A stretch of DNA of 64,000 bases, taken from contig NZ_WBOF01000003.1 of assembly GCF_009569385.1 (NCBI RefSeq), positions 558,001 to 622,000 on the forward strand, written 5' to 3'. This stretch comes from Streptomyces kaniharaensis. GTDB lineage: Bacteria; Actinomycetota; Actinomycetes; Streptomycetales; Streptomycetaceae. The notes beneath the pieces were generated by a model. That model had not been told where the DNA came from. It was given only the letters and a program-made list of their open reading frames with translations, and did not search any database. Both the position numbers and the translations under genes were made by a program. Positions 51,977 to 60,797 of the stretch are shown one piece after another. Numbering within the stretch: position 1 is the stretch's first letter; the number at the start of each line of letters is the position of its first letter.

Positions 51977-52734
51977 TGCCGATGTGTCGCACGGTGGATC
52001 TCCGTCAGGCGGTCCTCGCCCGCAACGACGGCAGCGCACGGGAGTTGCGCGCGGCGCTGGCCGCGCGCGGCACGGTGGCGGTGAACCTGCTCTCCAGCCC
52101 CGGCAGCGGCAAGACCGCGCTGCTGGAGGCCGAATTGGGCCTGGCACGGCGGCGCGGGGTACCGGTCGCCGCGCTGACCGCCGACCTCGCCACCGAGAAC
52201 GACGCTCTCCGGCTGGCCCGTTCGGGTGCGCCGGTGAAGCAGGTGCTCACCGACGGGCTCTGCCATCTGGAAGCCGTGATGCTCGCCGGACACCTGACCG
52301 GCTGGCTGCCGGACGACACCCGGCTGCTGTTCGTGGAGAACGTCGGCAACCTGGTCTGCCCGGCCTCCTACGACCTCGGTGAGTCACTGCGGGTGGTGCT
52401 GGCGTCGGTGACCGAGGGCGAGGACAAGCCGCTCAAGTACCCGACCGCGTTCGGGCTGGCCAACCTGGTGCTGGTGACCAAGGCCGACCTGGCGGCGGCG
52501 GCCGAGTTCGACGAGGCGGCGTTCCTGGCGAACGTCGCCCGGGTGAACCCCGGCGTGGAGGTGGTCCTCACGTCCGCCCGTACCGGGCAGGGCGCGGGCG
52601 TGCTGCTGGAACGCGCCCTGGCCGTCCTGGACGGCGCCGAACCGCACCGGCCGGTGATGGCCGCCGCCCAGGATCATGGGCACGGTCACGGGCTGCATCA
52701 CCACGAGCCCGTCGTGGTGCGGGACGGCTCGTGA
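51976..52734 (+). CDS. hypB: GTPase HypB with C-terminal His-rich tail
   Basis: A 252-residue P-loop GTPase. Walker A is SSPGSGKTALLE, the switch reads ADLATENDALRL, LFVENVGNLVCPASYDLGE is the HypB core, and LVLVTKADL is the guanine motif. The nickel-binding His run usual at the N-terminus is absent; instead a DHGHGHGLHHHE run lies at the C-terminus. It drives nickel delivery with HypA. Confidence 0.93.
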   Translation: MPMCRTVDLRQAVLARNDGSARELRAALAARGTVAVNLLSSPGSGKTALLEAELGLARRRGVPVAALTADLATENDALRLARSGAPVKQVLTDGLCHLEAVMLAGHLTGWLPDDTRLLFVENVGNLVCPASYDLGESLRVVLASVTEGEDKPLKYPTAFGLANLVLVTKADLAAAAEFDEAAFLANVARVNPGVEVVLTSARTGQGAGVLLERALAVLDGAEPHRPVMAAAQDHGHGHGLHHHEPVVVRDGS

Positions 52735-55049
52735 CCGCCGGTCAGGAGGTCCCGGGCGTCGAACGGCGGCGGGTCGCCGTCCGCGGTCTGGTCCAGGGCG
52801 TCGGCTTCCGGCCGTTCGTCTTCACGCTGGCCCGCGAGCTCGGGCTGGCCGGCAGCGTCACCAACACCGGCGAGGGCGTGCTCGCCGAGGTCGAGGGCAG
52901 CCGTGAGGCCGTGGCGGCCTTCTGCCGCCGGGTGGCCAGCGACGCGCCGCCGCTGGCCCGGGTGACCTCGGTCGAGGCCGCGCTGCTGGCCACGACCGGC
53001 GTCGACGGATTCGCGATCGTCCCCTCCCGCGCCGACGGTCCGCGGGCGACGCTGATCCCGCCGGACGTCGCCGTCTGCGCCGACTGCCTCGCCGAACTGG
53101 CCGACCCCGCCGACCGGCGCCACCGGCACCCGTTCATCAGCTGCACCAACTGCGGCCCCCGGCACACCATCGTCACCAACCTGCCCTACGACCGGGCCGG
53201 CACCACCATGGCCGGCTTCCCGATGTGTGCCGACTGCACCCGGGAGTACACCGACCCGGCCGACCGCCGGTTCCACGCCCAACCGGTCGCCTGCCACGCT
53301 TGCGGCCCGAAGCTCTCCCTGGCCGTGCTCGGGCGCGCCGCGCTGGAGCGCGAGGCCGCTCTCACCGAGGCGCGGCGGATGCTGGCCGCCGGAGCGATCC
53401 TCGCCGTCAAGGGCATCGGCGGCTACCACCTGGCCTGCGACGCCCGCAACGCCCGCACCGTCGCCCTGCTCCGGCAGCGCAAGCGGCGCGACGCCAAGCC
53501 CTTCGCCCTGATGGCCCGTGACCTGCCCACCGTCGAGGCCCTGGTGGCGGTCGGCCCCGTCGAACGGGAGCTGCTCACCGGCCCGGTACGGCCGATCGTC
53601 CTGCTGCGGCGAACCCGCCCGCTGCCGCCCGAGCTCCGGGCGGCAGCGCCGCGCACCCCGGACCTCGGCGTGATGCTGCCCTACGCACCGCTCCACCACC
53701 TGCTGCTCGCCGCGCCCGGCCCGGACCTGCTGGTGATGACCAGCGCCAACCTCTCCGGCGAGCCGATCGTCACCGACGACCACGAGGCGCTGACCAGGCT
53801 CGCCCCGCTCGTCGACGGCTGGTTGACGCACGACCGCCCGATCCACGTGCCCTGCGAGGACTCGGTGGTCCGCGTGGTGGACGGCGAGCTGCTGCCGCTG
53901 CGCCGCTCCCGGGGCTACGTACCGCTGCCGCTCCCCCTGCCGGTGCCGGTCCGTCCGGCCCTGGCCGTGGGCGGCGACCTGAAGAACACCTTCGCGCTGG
54001 CCCGGGACGGCTACGCCTGGCTGTCGGGCCACCTCGGCGACATGGACGACCTGGCCACGCTGTACGCCTTCGACCGCGCGGTCGAGCACCTCACCGCGAT
54101 CAGCGGAGTGCGGCCCGAACTCGTGGCCGCCGACCGGCACCCCGGCTACCGCTCGGTCCGGCACGCCGAGCGGACCTACGCCGGGCGGCCGCTCCACCGG
54201 GTGCAGCACCACCACGCGCACATCGCCGCGGTGATGGCCGAACACGGCCTGGACGGGAGCCGACCCGTCCTCGGCCTCGCCTTCGACGGCACCGGCTACG
54301 GCGAGGACGGCGCGGTCTGGGGCGGCGAGGTCCTGCTCGCCGACTACGCCGGATTCCGCCGCCTGGCCCACCTCCGGTACGCGCCGCTGCCCGGCGGCGA
54401 CGCGGCGGTGGAACGGCCGTACCGGGCCGCGCTGGCGCACCTGCGCGCCGCCGGACTCCCCTGGCCCCCCTGGCTGCCGCCCGTTTCGGCCTGCCGGGAC
54501 GACGAACTCAGGCTTCTGGAGCAGCAGTTGGCACGCGGACTGAACTGTGTGCCGACTTCCAGCATGGGCCGGCTGTTCGACGCGGTGTCCTCACTCGCCG
54601 GGATCTGCCACCGGGCCGGGTACGAGGCCCAGGCTGCCATCGAACTGGAGGCCGCGGCCGTCGAGTTCGGCCCGGCACCGGGGTACGCCTTCGGCCTGCG
54701 GCCGGAGTCGGACGGCTGGCTCGCCGAACCCGCCCCGGTGCTCGCCGAGGTGGTGGCGGACCTGTCCGCCGGTGCGCCCGCCGGGCTGGTCGCCGCACGC
54801 TTCCACGCCGCGGTGGCCGATTTGGTCCGACGGGTCTGCGCGGCCGTCCGGGACCGGTACGGCACCGGCACGGTAGCGCTCAGCGGCGGCGTCTTCGCCA
54901 ACGCGCTGCTCTCCTCGGCCTGTGCCCGCGGCCTGGGAGAGGACGGCTTCACCGTGCTGCGGCACCGCCGGGTGCCGCCCAACGACGGAGGACTGGCGCT
55001 CGGCCAGCTGATGGTGGCCGCCCGGTCGTCGGCCACCCGGAAGGAGTGA
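52731..55049 (+). CDS. hypF: Carbamoyltransferase HypF
   Basis: A 772-residue HypF. An acylphosphatase domain (VRGLVQGVGFRPFVF) is followed by two zinc fingers (CADC...CTNC and CADC...CHAC), a YrdC domain, and a Kae1-like C-terminus (VQHHHAHIAAVMAEH). It makes the thiocarbamate on HypE for the cyanide ligands. GTG 52731 overlaps hypB. Confidence 0.95.
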   Translation: MTAGQEVPGVERRRVAVRGLVQGVGFRPFVFTLARELGLAGSVTNTGEGVLAEVEGSREAVAAFCRRVASDAPPLARVTSVEAALLATTGVDGFAIVPSRADGPRATLIPPDVAVCADCLAELADPADRRHRHPFISCTNCGPRHTIVTNLPYDRAGTTMAGFPMCADCTREYTDPADRRFHAQPVACHACGPKLSLAVLGRAALEREAALTEARRMLAAGAILAVKGIGGYHLACDARNARTVALLRQRKRRDAKPFALMARDLPTVEALVAVGPVERELLTGPVRPIVLLRRTRPLPPELRAAAPRTPDLGVMLPYAPLHHLLLAAPGPDLLVMTSANLSGEPIVTDDHEALTRLAPLVDGWLTHDRPIHVPCEDSVVRVVDGELLPLRRSRGYVPLPLPLPVPVRPALAVGGDLKNTFALARDGYAWLSGHLGDMDDLATLYAFDRAVEHLTAISGVRPELVAADRHPGYRSVRHAERTYAGRPLHRVQHHHAHIAAVMAEHGLDGSRPVLGLAFDGTGYGEDGAVWGGEVLLADYAGFRRLAHLRYAPLPGGDAAVERPYRAALAHLRAAGLPWPPWLPPVSACRDDELRLLEQQLARGLNCVPTSSMGRLFDAVSSLAGICHRAGYEAQAAIELEAAAVEFGPAPGYAFGLRPESDGWLAEPAPVLAEVVADLSAGAPAGLVAARFHAAVADLVRRVCAAVRDRYGTGTVALSGGVFANALLSSACARGLGEDGFTVLRHRRVPPNDGGLALGQLMVAARSSATRKE

Positions 55050-55055
55050 GAGCGG

Positions 55056-55343
55056 ATGTGCCTGGCGGTGCCCGGCAGGGTGACGGAGATCGCGGAACGC
55101 GACGGGACCCGGATGGCGGTCATGGACTTCGGCGGGGTGGTCAAGGACGTCTGCCTGGAGTACCTGCCCGACCTCGCGGTCGGCGAGTACGCCATCGTGC
55201 ACGTCGGCTTCGCGCTCCAGCGCCTGGACGAGGAGTCGGCCCGGCGCACGCTCGAACTCTTCGCCGAACTCGGCATGTTGCAGGAGGAGTTCGGCGATCC
55301 GTGGGAAGCGGCGGCGCGAGCGGACGAGGAGGCCGGACGGTGA
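55056..55343 (+). CDS. hypC: Hydrogenase assembly chaperone HypC
   Basis: A 95-residue HypC. MCLAVPGRV has the essential Cys2; GVVKDVCLEYLP and YAIVHVGFALQ follow the family. It carries the Fe(CN)2CO group with HypD and docks it to the large subunit. GAAGGAG precedes the start. Confidence 0.95.
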   Translation: MCLAVPGRVTEIAERDGTRMAVMDFGGVVKDVCLEYLPDLAVGEYAIVHVGFALQRLDEESARRTLELFAELGMLQEEFGDPWEAAARADEEAGR

Positions 55344-56464
55344 AGTACCTCGAGGAGTTCCAGAATCCGGAGCTGGCGAGCGGACTGCTCGCCGACATCA
55401 GGGCGACGGTCACCCGGCCGTGGGCGCTGATGGAGGTGTGCGGCGGGCAGACGCACACCATCATCAGGCACGCTATCGACCAACTCCTGCCGGACGGCGT
55501 CGAGTTGATCCACGGCCCCGGCTGTCCCGTGTGCGTCACCCCGCTGGAGATGATCGACCGAGCGCTGGCGATCGCCGCGCGGCCCGACGTCGTCTTCTGC
55601 TCCTTCGGCGACATGCTGCGGGTGCCCGGCACCGACCGCGACCTGTTCCGGGTCCGCGGCGAGGGCGGCGACGTCCGCGTCGTGTACTCGCCGCTCGACG
55701 CCCTGCGGATCGCCCGGGACAACCCCGACCGGGAGGTCGTCTTCTTCGGCATCGGCTTCGAGACCACCGCCCCGCCGAACGCCATGGCCGTCCACCAGGC
55801 CAGGAAGCTGGGCATCCGCAACTTCAGCATGCTCGTCTCGCACGTCCGGGTGCCGCCGGCCATCGAGGCCATCATGGCCTCGCCCGACTGCCGCGTGCAG
55901 GGCTTCCTCGCCGCCGGCCACGTGTGCAGCGTGATGGGCACCGCCGAGTACCCGGCGCTGGCCGAACGCCACGAGGTCCCGATCGTCGTCACCGGCTTCG
56001 AGCCGCTGGACATCCTGGAGGGCATCCGGCGCACCGTACGGCAGTTGGAGCGCGGCGAGCACGCCGTCGAGAACGCCTACGCGCGGGCCGTCCGCCCGGA
56101 GGGCAACCCGGCGGCCCGGGCCATGCTGGAGGACGTGTTCGAGGTGACCGACCGCGCCTGGCGCGGTATCGGCGTCATCCCGCAGAGCGGCTGGCGGCTC
56201 TCGGAGCGCTACCGCGACCACGACGCCGAGCACCGCTTCGACGTCACCGGCATCACCACCCGCGAACCCGCGCAGTGCCGCAGCGGAGAGGTCCTGCAGG
56301 GCCTGCTCAAACCCCACCAGTGCGAGGCCTTCGGCACGACCTGCACCCCCCGCACCCCGCTCGGCGCCACCATGGTGTCCAGCGAAGGGGCCTGCGCCGC
56401 GTACTACCTCTACCGGCGGCTGAGCACGCCGCCCGCTCCCAAGGAGGCGAGCCGCGTTGGCTGA
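55340..56464 (+). CDS. hypD: Fe-ligand assembly protein HypD
   Basis: A 374-residue HypD. Motifs: MEVCGGQTHTI, HGPGCPVCVTP, CSFGDMLRVPG, FGIGFETTAP and the C-terminal [4Fe-4S] cysteines (CRSGEVLQG, CEAFGTTCTP). It is the scaffold on which CN and CO are put on iron. GTG 55340 overlaps hypC (GTGA). Confidence 0.95.
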   Translation: MKYLEEFQNPELASGLLADIRATVTRPWALMEVCGGQTHTIIRHAIDQLLPDGVELIHGPGCPVCVTPLEMIDRALAIAARPDVVFCSFGDMLRVPGTDRDLFRVRGEGGDVRVVYSPLDALRIARDNPDREVVFFGIGFETTAPPNAMAVHQARKLGIRNFSMLVSHVRVPPAIEAIMASPDCRVQGFLAAGHVCSVMGTAEYPALAERHEVPIVVTGFEPLDILEGIRRTVRQLERGEHAVENAYARAVRPEGNPAARAMLEDVFEVTDRAWRGIGVIPQSGWRLSERYRDHDAEHRFDVTGITTREPAQCRSGEVLQGLLKPHQCEAFGTTCTPRTPLGATMVSSEGACAAYYLYRRLSTPPAPKEASRVG

Positions 56465-57554
56465 CACCGAGACCCTCTCCGGGACGGCCGTCGAGCCGCC
56501 CGCCGCACCGGACTTCTCCGGCTGGAGCTGCCCACTGCCGCTGCGCGACCATCCCCGCGTGGTGATGGGGCACGGCGGGGGCGGAGCGATGTCCGCCGAG
56601 TTGGTGGAGAACGTCTTCGCGCCCGCCTTCGGCGGCCGGACCCTCGCGACACTCGGCGACTCCGCCGTCGTGGAACTGGGCGGCGCCAGACTCGCCTTCT
56701 CCACCGACTCCTTCGTCGTTCGCCCCCTCTTCTTCCCCGGCGGCAGCATCGGCGACCTCGCCGTCAACGGGACCGTCAACGACCTCGCCATGAGCGGCGC
56801 CCGGGCCGCCTACCTGTCCTGCGGCTTCATCCTGGAAGAAGGCGTGGAGATGGCCGTGGTGGACCGGGTGGCCCGAGCACTCGGCGCCGCCGCCCGCAGG
56901 GCCGGGGTCGAGGTGGCCACCGGCGACACCAAGGTGGTCGAGGCCGGTCACGGCGACGGCGTGTACCTCAACACCGCCGGCATCGGGCTCGTCCCGGCCG
57001 GGGTCGACATCAGGCCGCAGCGCGCCGTTCCCGGGGACGTGGTGATCGTCAGCGGGGCGATCGGCCTGCACGGGGTGGCGATCATGAGCGTCCGCGAGGG
57101 CCTGGAGTTCGGGGTGGAGATCGAGAGCGACTGCGCGGCGCTCGGCGGCCTCGTCGACGCGATGCTGGCCGTCACCCCCGACCTGCACGTCCTGCGCGAC
57201 CCCACCCGGGGCGGGCTGGCGGCGGCGCTCAACGAGATCGCGGCGGGGGCAGGCGTGGGCGTGGTGCTGAGCGAACGCGCAGTCCCCGTCCCGCCGCAGG
57301 TGGCCAACGCCTGCGCCGTCCTCGGCCTCGACCCGATGTACGTCGCCAACGAGGGCAAGCTGGTCGCCTTCGTCCCGCGCCGGGAGGCGGACGCGGTACT
57401 CGCCGCCATGCGGTCCCACCCACTCGGCACCGAAGCGGCCGTGATCGGCGAGTGCGTCGCGGACCACCCCGGCATGGTCGTCGCCCGCACGGCGTTCGGC
57501 GGCACCCGCGTCGTCGACCTCCCGATGGGCGAGCAACTGCCGCGAATCTGCTGA
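56457..57554 (+). CDS. hypE: Cyanide-forming protein HypE
   Basis: A 365-residue HypE that turns the HypF carbamoyl group into thiocyanate on its terminal Cys. It ends LPRIC, the required C-terminal Cys. AMSAELVENVFAPAF, FSTDSFVVRPLFFPGG and GDTKVVEAGHGDG are family motifs. The start is TTG at 56457 behind AAGGAGG, eight bases within hypD. Confidence 0.93.
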   Translation: MADTETLSGTAVEPPAAPDFSGWSCPLPLRDHPRVVMGHGGGGAMSAELVENVFAPAFGGRTLATLGDSAVVELGGARLAFSTDSFVVRPLFFPGGSIGDLAVNGTVNDLAMSGARAAYLSCGFILEEGVEMAVVDRVARALGAAARRAGVEVATGDTKVVEAGHGDGVYLNTAGIGLVPAGVDIRPQRAVPGDVVIVSGAIGLHGVAIMSVREGLEFGVEIESDCAALGGLVDAMLAVTPDLHVLRDPTRGGLAAALNEIAAGAGVGVVLSERAVPVPPQVANACAVLGLDPMYVANEGKLVAFVPRREADAVLAAMRSHPLGTEAAVIGECVADHPGMVVARTAFGGTRVVDLPMGEQLPRIC

Positions 57555-57586
57555 ACTGTGGACGCGATCGGGCCGGGCCGCTCGGC

Positions 57587-57620
57587 CGGCGGTCGGGGAC
57601 CGAACGGCCCTCGACCGCCG
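57587..57620 (+). terminator. Hairpin after hypE overlapping a GGGACCGAACGGCCC palindrome
   Basis: Nine-base arms (57587-57595 and 57612-57620) enclose GGGACCGAACGGCCCT, itself nearly palindromic. It could terminate the hyp operon, or be an operator for the PNPOx gene whose ATG is 27 bases on. Both are possible from position. Confidence 0.45.
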
Positions 57621-57646
57621 TGCCCGCGACGCGAAGAATCGCATCC

Positions 57647-58051
57647 ATGGAACCCGACCACACCCCCACCGCGGACGCTCTGCTGGACGAGCGGCACTGC
57701 CGGCGTCTTCTGGCAGGTGCCTCGGTCGGCCGCGTGGTCTACACGGTCGGCGCCCTGCCGGCCGTGCTGCCGATCCGCTACCGGCTCGGCTGGGACGGCA
57801 GCGTGCTGCTGCGCGCCGCCGCCCGGTCCGAACTGGTGCGGGCGGTCTCCGGCGCGCTGGTGGCGTTCGAGGCCGGGGAGGTCGACGAGACGGACGGAAC
57901 GGGCTGGAGCGTGACCGTGCTGGGGCGCGCGGACGTCTCGGCCGTCTCCGAGGACCCCACCGCCGGGTCGGCGGCCCCGCAGGCCCAGCCGCCCGGCCAG
58001 GTCTCGATCCGGATCCGACCCGAACTGGTCACCGGCCGCCTCCTGCCCTGA
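57647..58051 (+). CDS. Pyridoxamine-5'-phosphate-oxidase-fold protein
   Basis: A 134-residue flavin- or F420-type split-barrel protein: LDERHCRRLLAGASVGRVVY, AVLPIRYRL and AVSGALVAFEAGEVDETDG are the usual strands. Related genes belong to the DevR/DosR dormancy regulon in actinobacteria. Cofactor and substrate are not readable. Confidence 0.82.
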   Translation: MEPDHTPTADALLDERHCRRLLAGASVGRVVYTVGALPAVLPIRYRLGWDGSVLLRAAARSELVRAVSGALVAFEAGEVDETDGTGWSVTVLGRADVSAVSEDPTAGSAAPQAQPPGQVSIRIRPELVTGRLLP

Positions 58052-58095
58052 CAGGGTGCGGGATCAGGCCGGGCTCCGACTGGATCAGGCCCGGC

Positions 58096-58455
58096 TCAGA
58101 CGGTCAGCGGCGCCGACCACAGCACCGGGGTACCGCCTCCCGCCGGGCAGCCCAGCTCGAACGACCCGCCCAGCCTCTCCGCCCGCACCGTTCCGGTGCC
58201 GGCCACGGGCACGGAGACGTCGGCGAGGTCCGCCCCGGTGATCTCCCGCGCCCGCTGCGCTATCAGCTCCAGCACTTCCGAGCGCGAGCTGCCGGACAGC
58301 AGCGCCCGGGTGATCTCGGCGCTCGCGCTCAGCCAGCGCTGCTGGCGCTGGGCCTCCTCGTACAGCCGGGCGTTGTCGATCGCCACTCCGGCGGCCACGG
58401 CCAGCGTGGAGATCACCGCCTCGTCGTCGGCGTCGAACTCCTCCCCGCCCCGGGC
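58096..58455 (-). pseudogene. DevS/DosS-type sensor kinase remnant with internal deletion
   Basis: On the minus strand a frame reads GEEFDADDEAVISTLAVAAG, VAIDNARLYEEAQRQQRWLS and ALLSGSSRSEVLELIAQRAR, the end of GAF-A and start of GAF-B of a DevS/DosS-type heme kinase, then jumps at about 58195 to VRAERLGGSFELGCPAGGGT and ends in LWSAPLTV, the last strand of a HisKA_3 kinase's ATPase domain. So the rest of GAF-B, the phospho-acceptor and most of the ATPase are deleted in frame, and the 5' part is lost too. It is convergent with the PNPOx gene. Confidence 0.75.
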
Positions 58456-58503
58456 GCCGCGACCGGCGGGGTGGGCGGCGGCGGGCGGCGCTATGGTCGG
58501 GGC

Positions 58504-59283
58504 ATGGGACGATGCGAAGCGGTGCTGCTCGACATCGACGGCGTGCTCACGGTGGACTGGAAGCCGATCCCGGGCGCCGTGGCAGCCCTGCGGGAGCTCC
58601 GCGCCGACGGTGTGCCGTACGTGCTGCTGACCAACACCACCTCGCGCACCAGGCGTTCGATCGCCGAGACGCTCGCGGAGGCGGGGTTCCCGGTCGGCGT
58701 CGAGTCGGTGCTCACGGCGCCCGCCGCCACCGCCGAACGGCTCTCGGGCCTGCGCTGCCTGCTGCTCAACAGCGGCGACATCCGCGAGGACCTGGCCGGT
58801 CTCGAACTGGTCGATGATCCGGACGATGCCGAGGTGGTGCTGATCGGCGGGGCGGGGCCAGAGTTCGGGTACCGGGCGCTCGATCGGGCCTTCGCCGCGC
58901 TCCAGGGCGGAGCCCGGCTCGTCGCGATGCACCGCAACGCCTACTGGCGCACGGGGGAGGGACTGCGGCTCGACAGCGGCGCCTTCGTCGCGGGGCTGGA
59001 GCACGCGGCGGGCGTGCGGGCCGAGGTGCTCGGCAAGCCGGCCGAGGCGTTCTTCGCCGCCGCCCTCGCGCACCTGGGCGTCGCCGCGGCCGAGGCGGTG
59101 ATGGTCGGCGACGACATCGAGTCGGACGTACTCGCCGCCCAGCGCCACGGGATCACCGGCGTGCTCGTCCGCACCGGCAAGGCGGCGTCGGGCGCTCCGC
59201 GACAGGGGAACGGCGAACCGGACCACGTGCTCGACTCGGTGGCGTACCTGCCGGAGCTGCTGTTACGGCTTCGACCCGCGTGA
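58504..59283 (+). CDS. HAD-IIA family phosphatase
   Basis: A 259-residue HAD hydrolase of the NagD-like group. Motif I is LLDIDGVLTVDW (nucleophile Asp), motif II VLLTNTTSRTR, motif III near LGKPAEAFF, and motif IV VMVGDDIESDVLAA. It dephosphorylates a small phosphoester or phospholysine-type substrate. It stands between the kinase remnant and the LigD genes. Confidence 0.9.
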   Translation: MGRCEAVLLDIDGVLTVDWKPIPGAVAALRELRADGVPYVLLTNTTSRTRRSIAETLAEAGFPVGVESVLTAPAATAERLSGLRCLLLNSGDIREDLAGLELVDDPDDAEVVLIGGAGPEFGYRALDRAFAALQGGARLVAMHRNAYWRTGEGLRLDSGAFVAGLEHAAGVRAEVLGKPAEAFFAAALAHLGVAAAEAVMVGDDIESDVLAAQRHGITGVLVRTGKAASGAPRQGNGEPDHVLDSVAYLPELLLRLRPA

Positions 59284-59303
59284 GAGGGAATCCTGCGGTG
59301 GCG

Positions 59304-60239
59304 TCACGCTTGTAGGGCGGCCAGGCGCCGGCGGGCCAGGTCGAGGGAGCGACCGCGGCGGGGACCGTCCTGCCAGGGGTTCTCCTTGAGGAGCCGGTCG
59401 ACCGTCGCGATGGTCCAGCGCTGCGCGGTGAGGTCCGGGTCGTCCACCTCGGCCCAGGCGACCGGTGCGGCGACGGGGGCGCCGGGCAGGGCCCGTACGG
59501 CGTAGGGGGTGACGGCGGTCTGCGCGTAGACGTTGCGCTGGGTGTCCAGGTAGAGCCGGCCGCGGCGGGCGTTCTTCCTGGCCTCGGTGGTGAGCCGGTC
59601 GGGGTGGCGTGCGGCCAGGAGTTCGGCCAGGTCGCGGGCGAAGGCACGGACGTCGTCGAAGGGGGCCTGACGGTCCAGCGGAACGAGGACGTGCAGCCCG
59701 CGGGATCCGGTGGTCATGACGGTGGACGGCAGCCGGAGCTCGTCGAGGAGTTCGTGGAGCAGGCAGGCAGCCTCGCGAACCGGGGTGAAGTCCTCGCCGG
59801 TGGGGGTCCCCCCGCCGAAGGCCGGGGGAGGGTCGAGGTCGAAGACCAGCCGGTCGGGGTGGTCCGGTCGGTCGGCGCGGGAGAGGAACCGGTGCGGGGT
59901 GATGCACGCCTGATCGGCCAGGTAGAGCAGGGTGGCGGTGTCGTCGCAGACGGCGTACGTGACGGTGCCGTCCTGCTTGGGCAGTTCGGCCCGGTGGATC
60001 CACTCCGGGAAGTGGTCGGGGACGTCCTTCTGCATGAAGCCGGGGTCGTCGATGCCGTCGGGGTGGCGTTCCAGCATCAGCGGCTGGCCGCGCAGGTGCG
60101 GCAGCATCCGGCGGGCGACGGCCCGGTAGTAGTCGGCCAGCTCGGCTTTGGTGATGCCGTCCTCGGGGAACAGCACCTTGTCCGGGCGGCCGAGGTCGAT
60201 GGTCCGGCCGCCGGAGCGCAGCTTCTTGGTGGTGGTCAT
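59304..60239 (-). CDS. ligD: LigD-type polymerase (AEP primase)
   Basis: A 311-residue stand-alone polymerase module of NHEJ LigD. TYAVCDDTATLLYLADQACI, RLVFDLDPPP (catalytic Asp pair), TTGSRGLHVLVPL and TEARKNARRGRLYLD are the polymerase motifs. It fills or adds nucleotides at double-strand-break ends with Ku. No ligase domain is fused or seen nearby. The gene follows the phosphoesterase gene after 54 bases. Confidence 0.92.
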   Translation of the reverse strand: MTTTKKLRSGGRTIDLGRPDKVLFPEDGITKAELADYYRAVARRMLPHLRGQPLMLERHPDGIDDPGFMQKDVPDHFPEWIHRAELPKQDGTVTYAVCDDTATLLYLADQACITPHRFLSRADRPDHPDRLVFDLDPPPAFGGGTPTGEDFTPVREAACLLHELLDELRLPSTVMTTGSRGLHVLVPLDRQAPFDDVRAFARDLAELLAARHPDRLTTEARKNARRGRLYLDTQRNVYAQTAVTPYAVRALPGAPVAAPVAWAEVDDPDLTAQRWTIATVDRLLKENPWQDGPRRGRSLDLARRRLAALQA

Positions 60240-60293
60240 CGCTCCTCCCCGGAGGGTTTCGTGCGGGAGGGGTTCACGCCGGGAGGCTGCTCG

Positions 60294-60797
60294 TCATGAC
60301 GCACCGCCGGCCGCTTCGGCGGCCTGCTTGAGGGTGTGCCCGGTGCGTGCCGAGCGAGCCCTGGTCGGGGCGGGCGTGCCGTCGGTGGAGGCGTCGGCGT
60401 CCGCGTGCTTGACCAGGAGCCAGGCTTCCCGCTGCCCGGCCCGGTCGCTGCGGATGCGGGTGAGGGAGTAGCCGCCGTGCAGCTTGTGTCCGTACAGGCG
60501 GAAGGAGGCGTGTCCGCTGTCGAGGGCGTCGGCGAACGGGACGTCGTGGCCGTCCCGGTCGGTGGAGAGGTTGCGGTACGTGCCCTCGTCCCAGACGATC
60601 ACGGTGCCCGCGCCGTACTCGCCCTCGGCGATGACGCCCTCGAACTCGCGGTACTCCAGCGGGTGGTCCTCGGTGGGCATGGCGAGGCGCCTGTCGTGCG
60701 GGTCGCGGGACGGTCCCTTGGGGACGGCCCAGGACTTCAGCACGCCGTCGACCTCCAGGCGGAAGTCGAAGTGCATCGCCGTCGCGTCATGGATCAC
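60294..60797 (-). CDS. LigD-type 3'-phosphoesterase
   Basis: A 167-residue stand-alone phosphoesterase module: VIHDATAMHFDFRLEVDGVL, WAVPKGPS, and HPLEYREFEGVIAEGEYGAG follow the LigD PE pattern (catalytic His in HDA, FRLE Arg, DHP). It removes 3'-phosphates or ribonucleotides at broken ends. The likely GTG 60797 overlaps the stop of the upstream DUF3048 gene (GTGA), so the N-terminus is a few residues shorter than usual. Confidence 0.85.
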   Translation of the reverse strand: MIHDATAMHFDFRLEVDGVLKSWAVPKGPSRDPHDRRLAMPTEDHPLEYREFEGVIAEGEYGAGTVIVWDEGTYRNLSTDRDGHDVPFADALDSGHASFRLYGHKLHGGYSLTRIRSDRAGQREAWLLVKHADADASTDGTPAPTRARSARTGHTLKQAAEAAGGAS

